Positions 23,882 through 32,844 are shown, numbered from the stretch's first letter. The stretch is DNA of 57,557 nt from an uncultured Eubacteriales bacterium (GCA_934401725.1 CAKRSS010000007.1:1-57557); one strand, 5' to 3'. Notes: generated by a model from the sequence alone, not told the origin. A program made the numbers and translations.

Positions 23882-25729
23882 ATGGGAAAAATCATTGGTA
23901 TAGATCTTGGTACAACAAACTCTTGTGTTGCAGTTTATGAGGGCTCTGAGCCCGTCGTTATCCCCAATCCCGAGGGCGCGAGAACCACACCTTCCGTTGT
24001 GGCATTCTCCAAAACGGGTGAGAGAATGGTCGGTCAGGTGGCAAAGCGTCAGGCTATAACCAACCCCGATCGTACAGTTATCAGTATCAAGCGTGAAATG
24101 GGCACTAATTACACCAAGGAGATAGACGGCAAGAAGTACACTCCTCAGGAAATCTCAGCTATGATACTTCAGAAGCTCAAGTCCGACGCTGAGGCTTACC
24201 TCGGAACAAAGGTAACCGAAGCCGTTATCACCGTTCCTGCTTACTTCACCGACGCTCAGCGTCAGGCAACCAAGGACGCAGGCAAAATCGCGGGACTTGA
24301 TGTAAAGCGTATTATCAACGAGCCGACTGCCGCTGCTCTTGCATACGGCATGGATAAGGAAATCAATCAGAAGATCATGGTCTTCGACCTCGGCGGCGGT
24401 ACATTCGATGTGTCACTGCTCGACATTTCCGACGGCGTTTTCGAGGTTCTTGCCACTGCCGGTAATAACCGTCTCGGAGGCGATGACTTCGATGCCCGCA
24501 TAATCAACTGGATACTCGCAAAGTTCAAGGCTGAGAACGGTCTTGATCTGTCGGGCGATAAGATGGTTATGCAGAGACTTAAGGAAGCCGCAGAGAAGGC
24601 GAAGATCGAGCTGTCCGGCATGACCTCCAGCAACATCAACCTGCCCTTCATTACGGCAACTGCCAACGGTCCTCTCCACTTCGAAGCTACGCTGACCCGT
24701 GCCGAGTTCAACAAGATCACCGCTGACCTTGTTGACGCCACCATGGGCCCGACAAAGCAGGTTCTTTCCGACGCGGGTCTCAAGCCCTCGCAGATCGACA
24801 AGGTTCTGCTGGTCGGTGGTTCGACCCGTATTCCCGCGGTTCAGGACGCCGTCAAGAACTTCATCGGCAAGGATCCCTTCAAGGGCATCAACCCCGACGA
24901 GTGCGTCGCAATCGGTGCTGCTATCCAGGGCGGCGTGCTGAGCAACGAGGTCAAGGACCTGCTGCTGCTCGATGTTACGCCTCTGTCCCTCGGTATCGAG
25001 ACGCTGGGCGGCGTGTTCACCAAGATTATAGAGCGCAACAAGACTATTCCTTGCCAGGCTAAGCAGGTGTTCTCGACCGCAGCTGACGGTCAGACCTCTG
25101 TTGAAATTCACGTCCTTCAGGGCGAGCGCCAGATGGCTGCTTACAACAAGACCCTCGGCCGCTTCAACCTTGACGGTATTCCCGCGGCTCCTCGCGGAGT
25201 GCCTCAGATTGAGGTTACCTTCGATATCGATGCCAACGGTATCGTCAGCGTTACAGCTAAGGATCTCGGCACCGGTAAGGAGCAGAAGATAACCATTACT
25301 TCCTCGTCCAACATGTCCAAGGAGGACATCGACCGCGCCGTTAAGGACGCCGAGAAGTTCGCCGACGAGGATAACAAGGCCAAGGAGGCTGTCGACACCA
25401 AGAACCACGCCGAGAACCTCATCTTCCAGACCGAGAAGACGCTGAGCGAGCTTGGCGACAAGGTCAGCGAGGAAGACAAGGCTCCCGTCAACGCCGCGCT
25501 TGAGACGCTGAAGTCGTCCGTCAACGCAAACGCTGACACCGAGACGCTGAAGTCCAATATCGAGGCGCTGGAGAAAGCGTTTTACGCCATCTCCGAAAAG
25601 CTGTACGCGCAGAACGGCCAGGCCGGTGCGCAGGGCTTCGATCCTAACGCCGCAGGCAACAACGGCGGCGCACAGGGCGGCGACGGAACCTACTACAACG
25701 CCGATTACGAAGACAAGACCAACAAATAA
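23882..25729 (+). CDS. dnaK: Chaperone DnaK (Hsp70)
   Basis: An ATP-dependent Hsp70 of 615 aa. The nucleotide-binding domain has IGIDLGTTNSCVAV at the start, VFDLGGGTFDVSLLDI and VLLVGGSTRIPAVQ. The substrate-binding domain follows the linker LLLLDVTPLSLGIETLGG. The lid helices lead to a Gly/Ala/Asn-rich tail that ends in DYEDKTNK. The large N-terminal insert of Gram-negative DnaK is missing, as expected for Firmicutes. A strong GGAGG precedes the ATG. Codons here and in infC-rplT look more restricted than in neighbouring genes, consistent with high expression. Confidence 0.99.
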   Translation: MGKIIGIDLGTTNSCVAVYEGSEPVVIPNPEGARTTPSVVAFSKTGERMVGQVAKRQAITNPDRTVISIKREMGTNYTKEIDGKKYTPQEISAMILQKLKSDAEAYLGTKVTEAVITVPAYFTDAQRQATKDAGKIAGLDVKRIINEPTAAALAYGMDKEINQKIMVFDLGGGTFDVSLLDISDGVFEVLATAGNNRLGGDDFDARIINWILAKFKAENGLDLSGDKMVMQRLKEAAEKAKIELSGMTSSNINLPFITATANGPLHFEATLTRAEFNKITADLVDATMGPTKQVLSDAGLKPSQIDKVLLVGGSTRIPAVQDAVKNFIGKDPFKGINPDECVAIGAAIQGGVLSNEVKDLLLLDVTPLSLGIETLGGVFTKIIERNKTIPCQAKQVFSTAADGQTSVEIHVLQGERQMAAYNKTLGRFNLDGIPAAPRGVPQIEVTFDIDANGIVSVTAKDLGTGKEQKITITSSSNMSKEDIDRAVKDAEKFADEDNKAKEAVDTKNHAENLIFQTEKTLSELGDKVSEEDKAPVNAALETLKSSVNANADTETLKSNIEALEKAFYAISEKLYAQNGQAGAQGFDPNAAGNNGGAQGGDGTYYNADYEDKTNK

Positions 25730-25751
25730 CCGATAAACATCGGTAAATGGA

Positions 25752-25782
25752 GCGGGAAAGGGCGCTGTGCGCTCTTTCCCGC
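25752..25782 (+). other. Strong hairpin in the dnaK-dnaJ gap
   Basis: A 14-bp stem (25752-25765 with 25769-25782, one G-U pair) with a three-base loop, 22 nt after the dnaK stop. No T tract follows, so it is not a standard intrinsic terminator. Smaller hairpins surround it (25731-25744 and GATCC/GGATC at 25880-25894). The 189-nt gap is unusually long for this operon. RNA processing or protection of the dnaK 3' end is the likely role. Confidence 0.7.
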
Positions 25783-25918
25783 AAACCCGTATTGAGGACG
25801 GACGAGGATGCCGTCCGGATATGGACATCAGCGTGAAAAATGAGGCCGTCGCGGCTTCAAATACACTTTTTTCACGCACGATCCGTTAAGGATCGCCGAG
25901 AAAAGCGTGGTATCATAT

Positions 25919-27061
25919 ATGGCAGAAAAAAGAGATTATTATGAAGTGCTCGGCGTGCAGAAGGGCGCGTCCGAGGACGAACTGAAAAAAGCATACCGTG
26001 TGCTGGCCAAAAAGTATCATCCTGATGTAAATCCGGGAGACAAGCAGGCTGAAGAAAAGTTCAAGGAAGTCAATGAGGCATACGAGGTGCTTTCCGATCC
26101 CGACAAGCGCGCAAAGTATGACCAGTTCGGCCATGCGGCGTTCGACCCTGCGGCAGGAGCCGGTGCGGGCGGCGCCGGATTTGGCGGCTTTGAGGGCTTC
26201 GGTGATATAGGAGATATTTTCGGCAGCTTCTTTGGCGGCGGTTTCGGCGGTTCGCAGCAGACCCGCCGTGGCCCCACGCGTGGAGATGACCTCGGCGTGC
26301 GGGTTACTATCTCGTTTGAAGAGGCCGTGTTCGGTGTAAAAAAGGACATTTCGTACAATCGCGTAGAGCGTTGTCCTGACTGCGGCGGCTCGGGTGCCGC
26401 CAAGGGGACGCAGGCCGAAACCTGCCCCATCTGTCACGGAACCGGACAGCGCAAGGTCACACAGCGCATGATGGGAATGTCGTTCCAGTCGACGACTACC
26501 TGCGACAACTGCCGCGGTACCGGTAAGACAATCAAGAATCCGTGTCAGAACTGCCGCGGAACAGGATATATAAAGGTTACAAAAAAGCTCACCGTCTCGA
26601 TCCCCGCAGGTATTGACGACGGCAACCGCATCGTTCAGCAGGGGCAGGGAAATGCCGGTCGCGCCGGCGGGCCTTCCGGCGACCTTATTATAGAGGTCAC
26701 TGTCAAGAAGCACAATCTGTTCCGCCGCGAGGCGAACAACATACGCTGCGAGGTCCCGCTTTCGGTGACGGACGCCATTCTCGGTGCCGAGATTGAGGTG
26801 CCGACGCTTGAGGGCTCCGAAAAGTACACCATTCCTGAGGGCACACAAAACGGAACCAGCTTTACCATCAAGAACAAGGGCGTTCCCTATGTAAATAATC
26901 CCGGCCGTCGCGGCGACCTGATTTTCACGGTCAACATAGAAATACCGCGGGGACTGAACGAGAAGCAGAAGGAGCACGTCCGCGCCTTTGCAGACAGCTG
27001 CGGCGAGAGCAACTACACAAAGAAAACCGGATTTTTCAAAAGGATATTTGATAGGAAATGA
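25919..27061 (+). CDS. dnaJ: Co-chaperone DnaJ (Hsp40)
   Basis: DnaJ delivers substrates to DnaK and stimulates its ATPase. From the ATG at 25919 the product is 380 aa and begins MAEKRDYYEVLGVQKGASED, the standard J-domain start; an in-frame GTG at 25907 would only add four residues. The HPD loop is in KKYHPDVNPG. A Gly/Phe-rich region (about 75-115) leads to four zinc-binding repeats (CPDCGGSGA, CPICHGTGQ, CDNCRGTGK, CQNCRGTGY) and the client-binding C-domain. The Shine-Dalgarno is poor, which may lower DnaJ relative to DnaK. The stop overlaps the prmA start by 4 nt. Confidence 0.98.
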   Translation: MAEKRDYYEVLGVQKGASEDELKKAYRVLAKKYHPDVNPGDKQAEEKFKEVNEAYEVLSDPDKRAKYDQFGHAAFDPAAGAGAGGAGFGGFEGFGDIGDIFGSFFGGGFGGSQQTRRGPTRGDDLGVRVTISFEEAVFGVKKDISYNRVERCPDCGGSGAAKGTQAETCPICHGTGQRKVTQRMMGMSFQSTTTCDNCRGTGKTIKNPCQNCRGTGYIKVTKKLTVSIPAGIDDGNRIVQQGQGNAGRAGGPSGDLIIEVTVKKHNLFRREANNIRCEVPLSVTDAILGAEIEVPTLEGSEKYTIPEGTQNGTSFTIKNKGVPYVNNPGRRGDLIFTVNIEIPRGLNEKQKEHVRAFADSCGESNYTKKTGFFKRIFDRK

Positions 27062-28023
27062 TAGACAAGGATTACGTTTGCGGAGACCGCGGAGATGTGC
27101 GTGAATGGACGCAGATCAAGGTGACGGTACCGACGCCGCAGCTTGATTTGCTTACGGCGGTTATGAGCATGGTCAGCAACAACCTCATGATTGAGGATAT
27201 GAGCGACATCGACCTCAACACCTGCTACGGCGAGCTTATTGACGAAAAGATTCTGAATGCGGATAAGTCGCACGCGTCGGTGTCTGTTTACCTTGCAGCC
27301 GAAGACAACTGCGCCGAGCAGCTTGAATTTATCCGTGACCGCCTCACAGCGTCCGGGCTCGAGGGCAAAATCGAGCTTATCGGCGTCAACGAGGAGGACT
27401 GGGCCGACTCGTGGAAGAAGTACTACAAGCCGACAACCATCGGAAGGCGTGTGGTCGTTGTCCCGCAGTGGGAGGAATATAAGGCGGTTCCGAAGGACAT
27501 AGTGATCCGCATGGACCCCGGAATGGCGTTCGGCACGGGTACGCACGAGACCACGCAGCTCATAATTGAGATGCTTGAGAAGTACACAAAGCGCGGCTGT
27601 CGTATGCTCGATGTGGGCACCGGAAGCGGAATTCTCGCGATATGTGCGGCAAAGCTCGGAGCCGGACTGTGCCGTGCCTACGACATAGACCCGACCGCCG
27701 TCAAGGTGGCGCGTGAGAATATCGAAAACAACGACGTCGGCGACCGCGTCAGCTGCGACTGCTCCGATCTTCTGGCGCAGGTCGTGAGAGACAAGGGCGG
27801 ATATGACATCATATGCGCGAACATAGTTGCCGACATCATACTCAGAATGGCGCCCGATATAATCAGGTACATGCGTCCGTGCGCAGTGCTGATGGTGTCC
27901 GGTATAATTTCGGAGCGCGGCGACGAGATTGTGAAGGCAATGGGCGAGGGCGGGCTCTGTGTGCTTGAGCGCCGCGATTACCACGGCTGGTGCGCCTACG
28001 CATTCGAAAAGAGGAATAACTGA
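27058..28023 (+). CDS. prmA: Ribosomal protein L11 methyltransferase
   Basis: PrmA trimethylates lysines of ribosomal protein L11 using SAM. The 321-aa product has an N-terminal L11-recognition domain and the class I methyltransferase core: DPGMAFGTGTHETTQL, MLDVGTGSGILAICAAKLGA and the catalytic-region motif DIICANIVADIILRMAP. Length is normal. It overlaps dnaJ by 4 nt (ATGA) and precedes rsmE by 2 nt. The dnaJ-prmA-rsmE order is standard in Firmicutes, so it is read from the heat-shock operon. Confidence 0.97.
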   Translation: MIDKDYVCGDRGDVREWTQIKVTVPTPQLDLLTAVMSMVSNNLMIEDMSDIDLNTCYGELIDEKILNADKSHASVSVYLAAEDNCAEQLEFIRDRLTASGLEGKIELIGVNEEDWADSWKKYYKPTTIGRRVVVVPQWEEYKAVPKDIVIRMDPGMAFGTGTHETTQLIIEMLEKYTKRGCRMLDVGTGSGILAICAAKLGAGLCRAYDIDPTAVKVARENIENNDVGDRVSCDCSDLLAQVVRDKGGYDIICANIVADIILRMAPDIIRYMRPCAVLMVSGIISERGDEIVKAMGEGGLCVLERRDYHGWCAYAFEKRNN

Positions 28024-28025
28024 CC

Positions 28026-28781
28026 ATGCCCCGCTTTTTTGTGCAGGACACAGACATAGTTGATGGCATCGTCACCCTGCGCGGTGACGATGCGCATCAC
28101 ATCTCCCGCTCGCTTCGCATGGCGGCGGGGGAGCATATAACGGTTTGCGACACCCGGGGGCGGCAGTTTGACTGCGTGCTGTCGGGCTTTTGTGATGTTG
28201 TGACGGCGAAGGTCGTCGGCGAGTGCAGTGTCGGGCGCGAGTCATCGGTAAGGGTGCACCTGTTCCAGGCGCTGGTCAAGGGCGACAAGCTGGATACCGT
28301 TATACAGAAGGCCGTTGAGTGCGGCGCGGTGGACATTACACCGTTTGAGTGTCGCAGGTGCGTGGTCAAGGTCAAACGCGAGGCCGAGAACGAGCGGACT
28401 CAGCGCCGCTGCCGTATAGCGCTCGAGGCCGCCAAGCAGTGTGGAAGGTCTATTGTGCCTTTTGTACATCCGACTGTGAATTTTGACGATATGTTAAAGT
28501 ACAGCGCAGACCACGGCGGGCTTATAATATGCTATGAGGGCGAGACAACAGTGAGTTTGCGGCAGGAACTTGGGCGGTTGAGAACCAAATGGCGCGAAAA
28601 TGGGCAGAATGACCCCGAAATTTGCCTCGCAGTGGGGCCTGAAGGCGGCTTTGAGCCTGGTGAAGTGGAGCGCGCAATAGCGTCCGGCGCACGTGCTGTG
28701 GGGCTTGGTCCGCGCATTTTGAGGACGGAAACCGCTGCCGCATTTGCGCTTGGCGGCTTCACATATGAGTTTGAAATGTAA
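28026..28781 (+). CDS. rsmE: 16S rRNA m3U1498 methyltransferase
   Basis: RsmE methylates N3 of U1498 in the decoding region of 16S rRNA. The 251-aa SPOUT-class protein has an N-terminal PUA-like domain (MPRFFVQDTDI, GDDAHHISRSLRMAAGEHI). The knotted C-terminal domain has ICLAVGPEGGFEPGEVERA and GLGPRILRTETAAAFAL, which are diagnostic. It follows prmA after 2 nt and is last in the heat-shock transcription unit; no clear terminator was seen behind it. Confidence 0.97.
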   Translation: MPRFFVQDTDIVDGIVTLRGDDAHHISRSLRMAAGEHITVCDTRGRQFDCVLSGFCDVVTAKVVGECSVGRESSVRVHLFQALVKGDKLDTVIQKAVECGAVDITPFECRRCVVKVKREAENERTQRRCRIALEAAKQCGRSIVPFVHPTVNFDDMLKYSADHGGLIICYEGETTVSLRQELGRLRTKWRENGQNDPEICLAVGPEGGFEPGEVERAIASGARAVGLGPRILRTETAAAFALGGFTYEFEM

Positions 28782-28881
28782 TTGCATAGACGTATAGCCT
28801 TGATATTCCACCGGGTTGTTCATTTAGATGATATGTAACAAAAAAATTCGTGATTTTTTATAAAAAATCTTAAAAACCCTA

Positions 28882-28910
28882 TTGAAAAATCACAAATTTT
28901 GAGGTAGAAT
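28882..28910 (+). promoter_or_regulatory. Promoter of the PucR/CdaR-type regulator gene
   Basis: -35 TTGAAA (28882-28887), 17-bp spacer, -10 TAGAAT (28905-28910), in a strikingly A/T-rich stretch (28840-28930) compared with the surrounding DNA. The gene starts 49 bp further on. Confidence 0.7.
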
Positions 28911-28958
28911 ATAGTGTAGTATATACAAAAACCTTTTATACGAGAGGAAAGTAGCTAT

Positions 28959-30044
28959 ATGTCTAACAGATTGTTTCAAAGTGTGATTCACCAGATGAAG
29001 GACGCGGTGGATCGTGTTATCGGCGTCATTGATGAGAACGGTGTCATTATTTCCTGCTCTGAGCTTGTCAAAATCGGCGAAATTCGTCAGGGTATACGCG
29101 ACGAACTTGCCTACGCTTCTGATATAGTTGTGTCCGACGGTTATACATACCGTCCTATAAGCACCGGAAATAAGACGGAATACATCGTTTTTGTCGAAGG
29201 CGACGACAAAATGGCTGAAAGGATGTCCAAGTTGCTTTCCATTTCCTTGGGTAACATCAAAAATCTTTACGACGAGAAGTATGATAAGGGTTCCTTCATC
29301 AAGAACATAATTCTCGACAATATCCTCCCGAGCGATATATATATTAAGAGCAAAGAGCTGCATTTCAATACCGAAGAAACTCGTATCGTCCTTTTGATCA
29401 AATTTTTCGGCAAAACTGACATGATGCCCTTCGAAATGCTCCAGAATATGTTCCCGGATAAGTCGAAGGACTACGTTATCAGCGTTGGCGAGCACGACAT
29501 AGTGCTAGTGAAGGATGTCAAGCCCAACACGGACACCAAGGAGATTGAAAAACTGGCGACGAACATCGCTGACACGCTGTCTGCAGAGTTTTACACCCGC
29601 GTGTCCATCGGCATTTCGACGTTTGTTGACAACATCAAGGACCTCGCCCGTGCATATAAGGAGGCGCAGATCGCGCTTGAGGTCGGCAAGGTGTTCGAGA
29701 CCGAGAAGAATATCATAAGTTACGAGAACCTCGGCATTGGCCGCCTTATCTACCAGCTCCCGACGACGCTGTGTGAAATGTTCCTTCAGGAGGTGTTCAA
29801 GAAGGGCAGCCTCGAGTCGCTCGACCGCGAGACACTGATGACAATTCAGTGCTTCTTTGAAAACAACCTTAACGTCTCGGAGACGTCGAGAAAGCTGTTT
29901 GTTCACCGCAACACGCTGGTGTACAGACTCGAGAAAATCCGCAAGATAACCGGGCTTGATCTGCGTGAGTTTGAGCACGCGATTACGTTTAAGGTTGCGC
30001 TGATGGTCAAGAAATATCTCAATTCCAAACCTACAAAATTCTGA
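28959..30044 (+). CDS. PucR/CdaR-family transcriptional regulator
   Basis: A 361-aa regulator. The N-terminal 140 residues form a sensor-like domain (SVIHQMKDAVDRVIGVIDEN) similar to the sugar-diacid recognition part of CdaR. A middle domain has the family-typical VSIGISTFVDNIKDLARAYK and EAQIALEVGKV. The C-terminal PucR-type helix-turn-helix is FFENNLNVSETSRKLFVHRN and continues TLVYRLEKI. Members usually activate catabolic genes for diacids, purines or amino acids, but no such genes are adjacent, so the target is open. It has its own promoter and stands alone before the S41 peptidase gene. Confidence 0.82.
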   Translation: MSNRLFQSVIHQMKDAVDRVIGVIDENGVIISCSELVKIGEIRQGIRDELAYASDIVVSDGYTYRPISTGNKTEYIVFVEGDDKMAERMSKLLSISLGNIKNLYDEKYDKGSFIKNIILDNILPSDIYIKSKELHFNTEETRIVLLIKFFGKTDMMPFEMLQNMFPDKSKDYVISVGEHDIVLVKDVKPNTDTKEIEKLATNIADTLSAEFYTRVSIGISTFVDNIKDLARAYKEAQIALEVGKVFETEKNIISYENLGIGRLIYQLPTTLCEMFLQEVFKKGSLESLDRETLMTIQCFFENNLNVSETSRKLFVHRNTLVYRLEKIRKITGLDLREFEHAITFKVALMVKKYLNSKPTKF

Positions 30045-30074
30045 TTCCTGCCGGGCGGGAGCCCGGTGACAGCA

Positions 30075-30116
30075 TAAGCGAAATGACCGCACAGGAGTGT
30101 CGTGGCATTTCGCTTA
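30075..30116 (+). repeat. Long imperfect inverted repeat between regulator and peptidase genes
   Basis: Arms TAAGCGAAATG (30075-30085) and CATTTCGCTTA (30106-30116) are exactly complementary. Pairing continues inside (CCGC/GTGG, ACA/TGT with single-base bulges) to a GGAG loop, giving close to 18 bp in one hairpin. No T tract follows. A smaller CCGGGC/GCCCGG hairpin lies just upstream (30053-30068). It may be an RNA structure or a protein-binding dyad ahead of the peptidase gene at 30168. Confidence 0.65.
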
Positions 30117-30167
30117 ACTTGATTATTCAGCACTACGCAAGTCACAAAACAAGAAAAAGGTGCAAAA

Positions 30168-31475
30168 ATGTCAAAGAAAATTTCATTATCGGTATTCATA
30201 TTCGTACTGCTGGCGGCGGTGCTGCTGAGCTTCCTCAGTGCGTTCGTCGTTGTATCTCAGGTGTACGATGCAGAGTTGAGACGTGCGTATGAATCTAACA
30301 ACGTCCCGTCCACGGGTGACAGCGACACCAGTTTCTCAGAGCTGAAGCTGCTCGACAAGATTTTCAAGGCCTACTCGATTTATGACCTTGACGACGACGC
30401 GCTCTGCGAGGCCGTTCTCAAGGCCTACGCTCACGCAACCGGCGACAAATACGCCGAGTATTACACCGCCGCTGAGTACGCGGCGCTCAACGCCGAGAAC
30501 GCAGGCAATGCGCAGGGAATCGGTGTAAACATTATTCAGAACACTGAGTATGGTTGCATTGAAGTCATAAACATCATGCCGGATTCTCCGGCGCTTAAGG
30601 CGGGCGTCGAGCCCGGCGACCTTATTGTCTATGTCGGCATCGGCGACAATCGCGAGAGCGTCTCGGCACTGGGCTATACAAATGCCGTCAAGCGCCTTCA
30701 GGGCGAGGCCGGGACTAAGGCCGAGTTCGTGGTGCGCCGCGGTAAGGATTACTCCGAGGAGATCGAGTTCTCAATCGAGCGCGGCCCGTACACCAGCCTT
30801 TCGGTTACATCTCACGTCTGCGCGACCGACCCGGATGTCGGTATCGTTAAGATAATTCAGTTCGACCTGACAACACCGACGCAGTTCACCGAGGCCGTCG
30901 ACGCGCTGAGAGCGAAGGGAATTGAAAAGTTCGTCTTTGACGTGCGTTACAATCCCGGAGGAGATTTGCAATCGATTCTGGCAGTGCTCAGCTACTTCCT
31001 CAAAGAGGGCGATGTAGTCATCAGCACGGAGGATACCAACGGTACCAAGGAAGAAATGAAGGTTGAGGTCAGCGTTCAGGTCGGCAGCTACGAAGGATGC
31101 AGCGTGTCCAAGGAGGATATAGGTAAGTACCGTGGGCTCAAGTACGTCGTGCTTGCAAACGGCAGTACGGCCAGTGCTGCGGAACTGTTCACATCCAACT
31201 TCAGAGACTACAAGCTGGCGCCCGTTGTCGGAACTACGACCTATGGCAAGGGGACGATGCAGTCGATATTCTCTCTGAGCTATTATGGCTACGCCGGCGG
31301 CGTCAAGCTGACGACCCGCCGTTACTTCCCGCCCTGCGGAGAGAGCTATGATGGCATAGGAATCGCGCCTGACATCGAGATTGAGCTGAGCGAGGAGGCC
31401 CAGAAGGTAAACATTTACAAGCTGGCGGACGCTGATGACAATCAGCTTCAGCGCGCACTTGAAGAATTAAAATAA
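30168..31475 (+). CDS. C-terminal processing peptidase (S41 family), secreted/anchored
   Basis: A 435-aa serine protease of the CtpA/Tsp type that trims or degrades envelope proteins. An N-terminal membrane anchor (residues 6-31) is followed by a helical cap, a PDZ domain (GIGVNIIQN...MPDSPALKAGVEPGDLIVYV) and the S41 core. The catalytic serine is in ANGSTASAAELF and the lysine in TTTYGKGTMQ, so the Ser/Lys dyad is complete. The substrate is unknown. It starts at ATG 30168 and is followed by greA after 22 nt. Confidence 0.92.
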   Translation: MSKKISLSVFIFVLLAAVLLSFLSAFVVVSQVYDAELRRAYESNNVPSTGDSDTSFSELKLLDKIFKAYSIYDLDDDALCEAVLKAYAHATGDKYAEYYTAAEYAALNAENAGNAQGIGVNIIQNTEYGCIEVINIMPDSPALKAGVEPGDLIVYVGIGDNRESVSALGYTNAVKRLQGEAGTKAEFVVRRGKDYSEEIEFSIERGPYTSLSVTSHVCATDPDVGIVKIIQFDLTTPTQFTEAVDALRAKGIEKFVFDVRYNPGGDLQSILAVLSYFLKEGDVVISTEDTNGTKEEMKVEVSVQVGSYEGCSVSKEDIGKYRGLKYVVLANGSTASAAELFTSNFRDYKLAPVVGTTTYGKGTMQSIFSLSYYGYAGGVKLTTRRYFPPCGESYDGIGIAPDIEIELSEEAQKVNIYKLADADDNQLQRALEELK

Positions 31476-31497
31476 CTTTTATATAAGGAGACTGCAA

Positions 31498-31989
31498 ATG
31501 AACAAGAAAACTGTACTCTACACCCAAGAGGGTTACGATAAACTGGTAGAAGAGCTTAATTATCTGAAAAATGTACGGCGCGAAGAGATAAAAGAGGACA
31601 TCGCCGTGGCGCGTTCGTTCGGTGACTTGTCCGAGAACGCCGAGTACGATGAGGCGAGAAACGAACAGGCGAAGACCGAAGCGCGTATAAAAGAGCTTGA
31701 GGAGATGATTGTCAACGCCGAAATTGCCGACGAGACCGCGATGGACGCAAGCGTCATCAGCATGGGTTCGACAGTCAAGGTGTTCGACGAGGAGTTCAAC
31801 GAGGATGTTGAGTATCAGATAGTCGGCTCCAACGAGGCTGACCCGTTGCTTGGCAAAATCTCCGATATGTCTCCCATCGGCATGGCGCTTGTCGGCAAGA
31901 AAGCCGGAGAGACTGTTGACGTCGAAACCCCCGGCGGTATTGCCAGACTGAAGATACTCGATGTTACGAGATCTCACAATAACGGCTGA
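31498..31989 (+). CDS. greA: Transcription elongation factor GreA
   Basis: GreA rescues backtracked RNA polymerase by stimulating transcript cleavage. The 163-aa product has the N-terminal coiled coil with the acidic tip (GDLSENAEYDEARNEQAKTE) and a C-terminal FKBP-like domain (GSTVKVFDEEF, SPIGMALVGKKAGETVDVET). Length is typical. Shine-Dalgarno AAGGAG precedes the ATG. A strong terminator begins about 19 nt after the stop, so greA ends this transcription unit. Confidence 0.98.
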   Translation: MNKKTVLYTQEGYDKLVEELNYLKNVRREEIKEDIAVARSFGDLSENAEYDEARNEQAKTEARIKELEEMIVNAEIADETAMDASVISMGSTVKVFDEEFNEDVEYQIVGSNEADPLLGKISDMSPIGMALVGKKAGETVDVETPGGIARLKILDVTRSHNNG

Positions 31990-32007
31990 TTAACGTCACA
32001 TATAAAC

Positions 32008-32036
32008 AAAAAAGCCGTCCGAACGACGGCTTTTTT
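32008..32036 (+). terminator. Intrinsic terminator after greA
   Basis: A 12-bp stem (32008-32019 with 32025-32036), loop CGAAC, built of an A-tract, a GC core and a T-tract, as in classic bidirectional terminators. Confidence 0.92.
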
Positions 32037-32056
32037 GCTAAAATTGAGGTATAATA

Positions 32057-32785
32057 ATGCAGGATAAGATTCCCGCCGGGGATATAAAAGAGAAGAGCGC
32101 GTTTCTGTGCTGGCTGGATAATTTCTGGTATCACTATAAAATTCACACCATTGTAGTGCTCGTAGGGCTGGTGGTGCTGCTCGTGTGCATTCTTCAGACG
32201 TGCGCAAATTCCGACAGCTATGACATGTCGGTGCTGTACGCCGGGCGTAACGCCATGTCGCAGAGTCAGGAGCTTGATGCGTCGAATATACTCGGCATCG
32301 CGCTGCCGGAGGATTACAACGGCGACGGCCGCAAGACGGTGGAGTTTGCGGCATACCACATTCTCTCAGAGGAGCAGATACGTCAGATGGCCGCCGAGAC
32401 CTACGAGGACGGCGATCACGTGTACGTTGACCGCAATTTTTACACGCAGGAGTATAGTAATTACACTAACATTATGTCAACAGGCGAGTATTCCGTCTGC
32501 CTGCTTGAGCCTTGGCTGTACGAGAAAATGGTTTCGGCCGAGCGTGTGAAGCCGCTCTCCGAAGTGTTTACGGTGATTCCGGACGGCGCGGTTGATGAAT
32601 ACGGCATACGTCTCGGCAGCACCGAGCTTTATGGCTACTACGAGGCATTGCATGTGCTTCCGGAGGACACGGTGGTCTGCCTTATGCGGCCGTATGTTGT
32701 CGGAAAAAGCAGCAGAGCCGAGCAATATGCAAAGTGCATTGAGGCGTTCCGAGGTATAGTTGAATTCCGCGCGCCGAAGAATTGA
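32057..32785 (+). CDS. Conserved-looking membrane-anchored protein, unknown function
   Basis: A 242-aa protein with a 30-residue cytoplasmic start, one membrane helix (HTIVVLVGLVVLLVCILQTC, about residues 33-52) and an extracytoplasmic domain of about 190 aa. Nothing in it matches a family I can name. The ectodomain has an early SYDMSVLYAGRNAMSQSQEL and an acidic EDYNGDGRKTVEFAAY stretch. It later has VCLLEPWLYEKMVSAERVKP, which recalls the ligand-closing region of periplasmic binding-like folds, though only weakly. GAGG seven bases before ATG 32057 supports the start. It lies between two terminators and so is probably monocistronic. Confidence 0.7.
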   Translation: MQDKIPAGDIKEKSAFLCWLDNFWYHYKIHTIVVLVGLVVLLVCILQTCANSDSYDMSVLYAGRNAMSQSQELDASNILGIALPEDYNGDGRKTVEFAAYHILSEEQIRQMAAETYEDGDHVYVDRNFYTQEYSNYTNIMSTGEYSVCLLEPWLYEKMVSAERVKPLSEVFTVIPDGAVDEYGIRLGSTELYGYYEALHVLPEDTVVCLMRPYVVGKSSRAEQYAKCIEAFRGIVEFRAPKN

Positions 32786-32815
32786 ACTGAGCCGAATTAT
32801 ATCTCAAAGTAAAAT

Positions 32816-32844
32816 AACTCTGGGATTTGCCCGGAGTTGTTTTT
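32816..32844 (+). terminator. Intrinsic terminator after the unknown membrane protein
   Basis: A 9-bp stem (32816-32824 with 32830-32838, one G-U pair), loop ATTTG, then GTTTTT. Confidence 0.8.
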
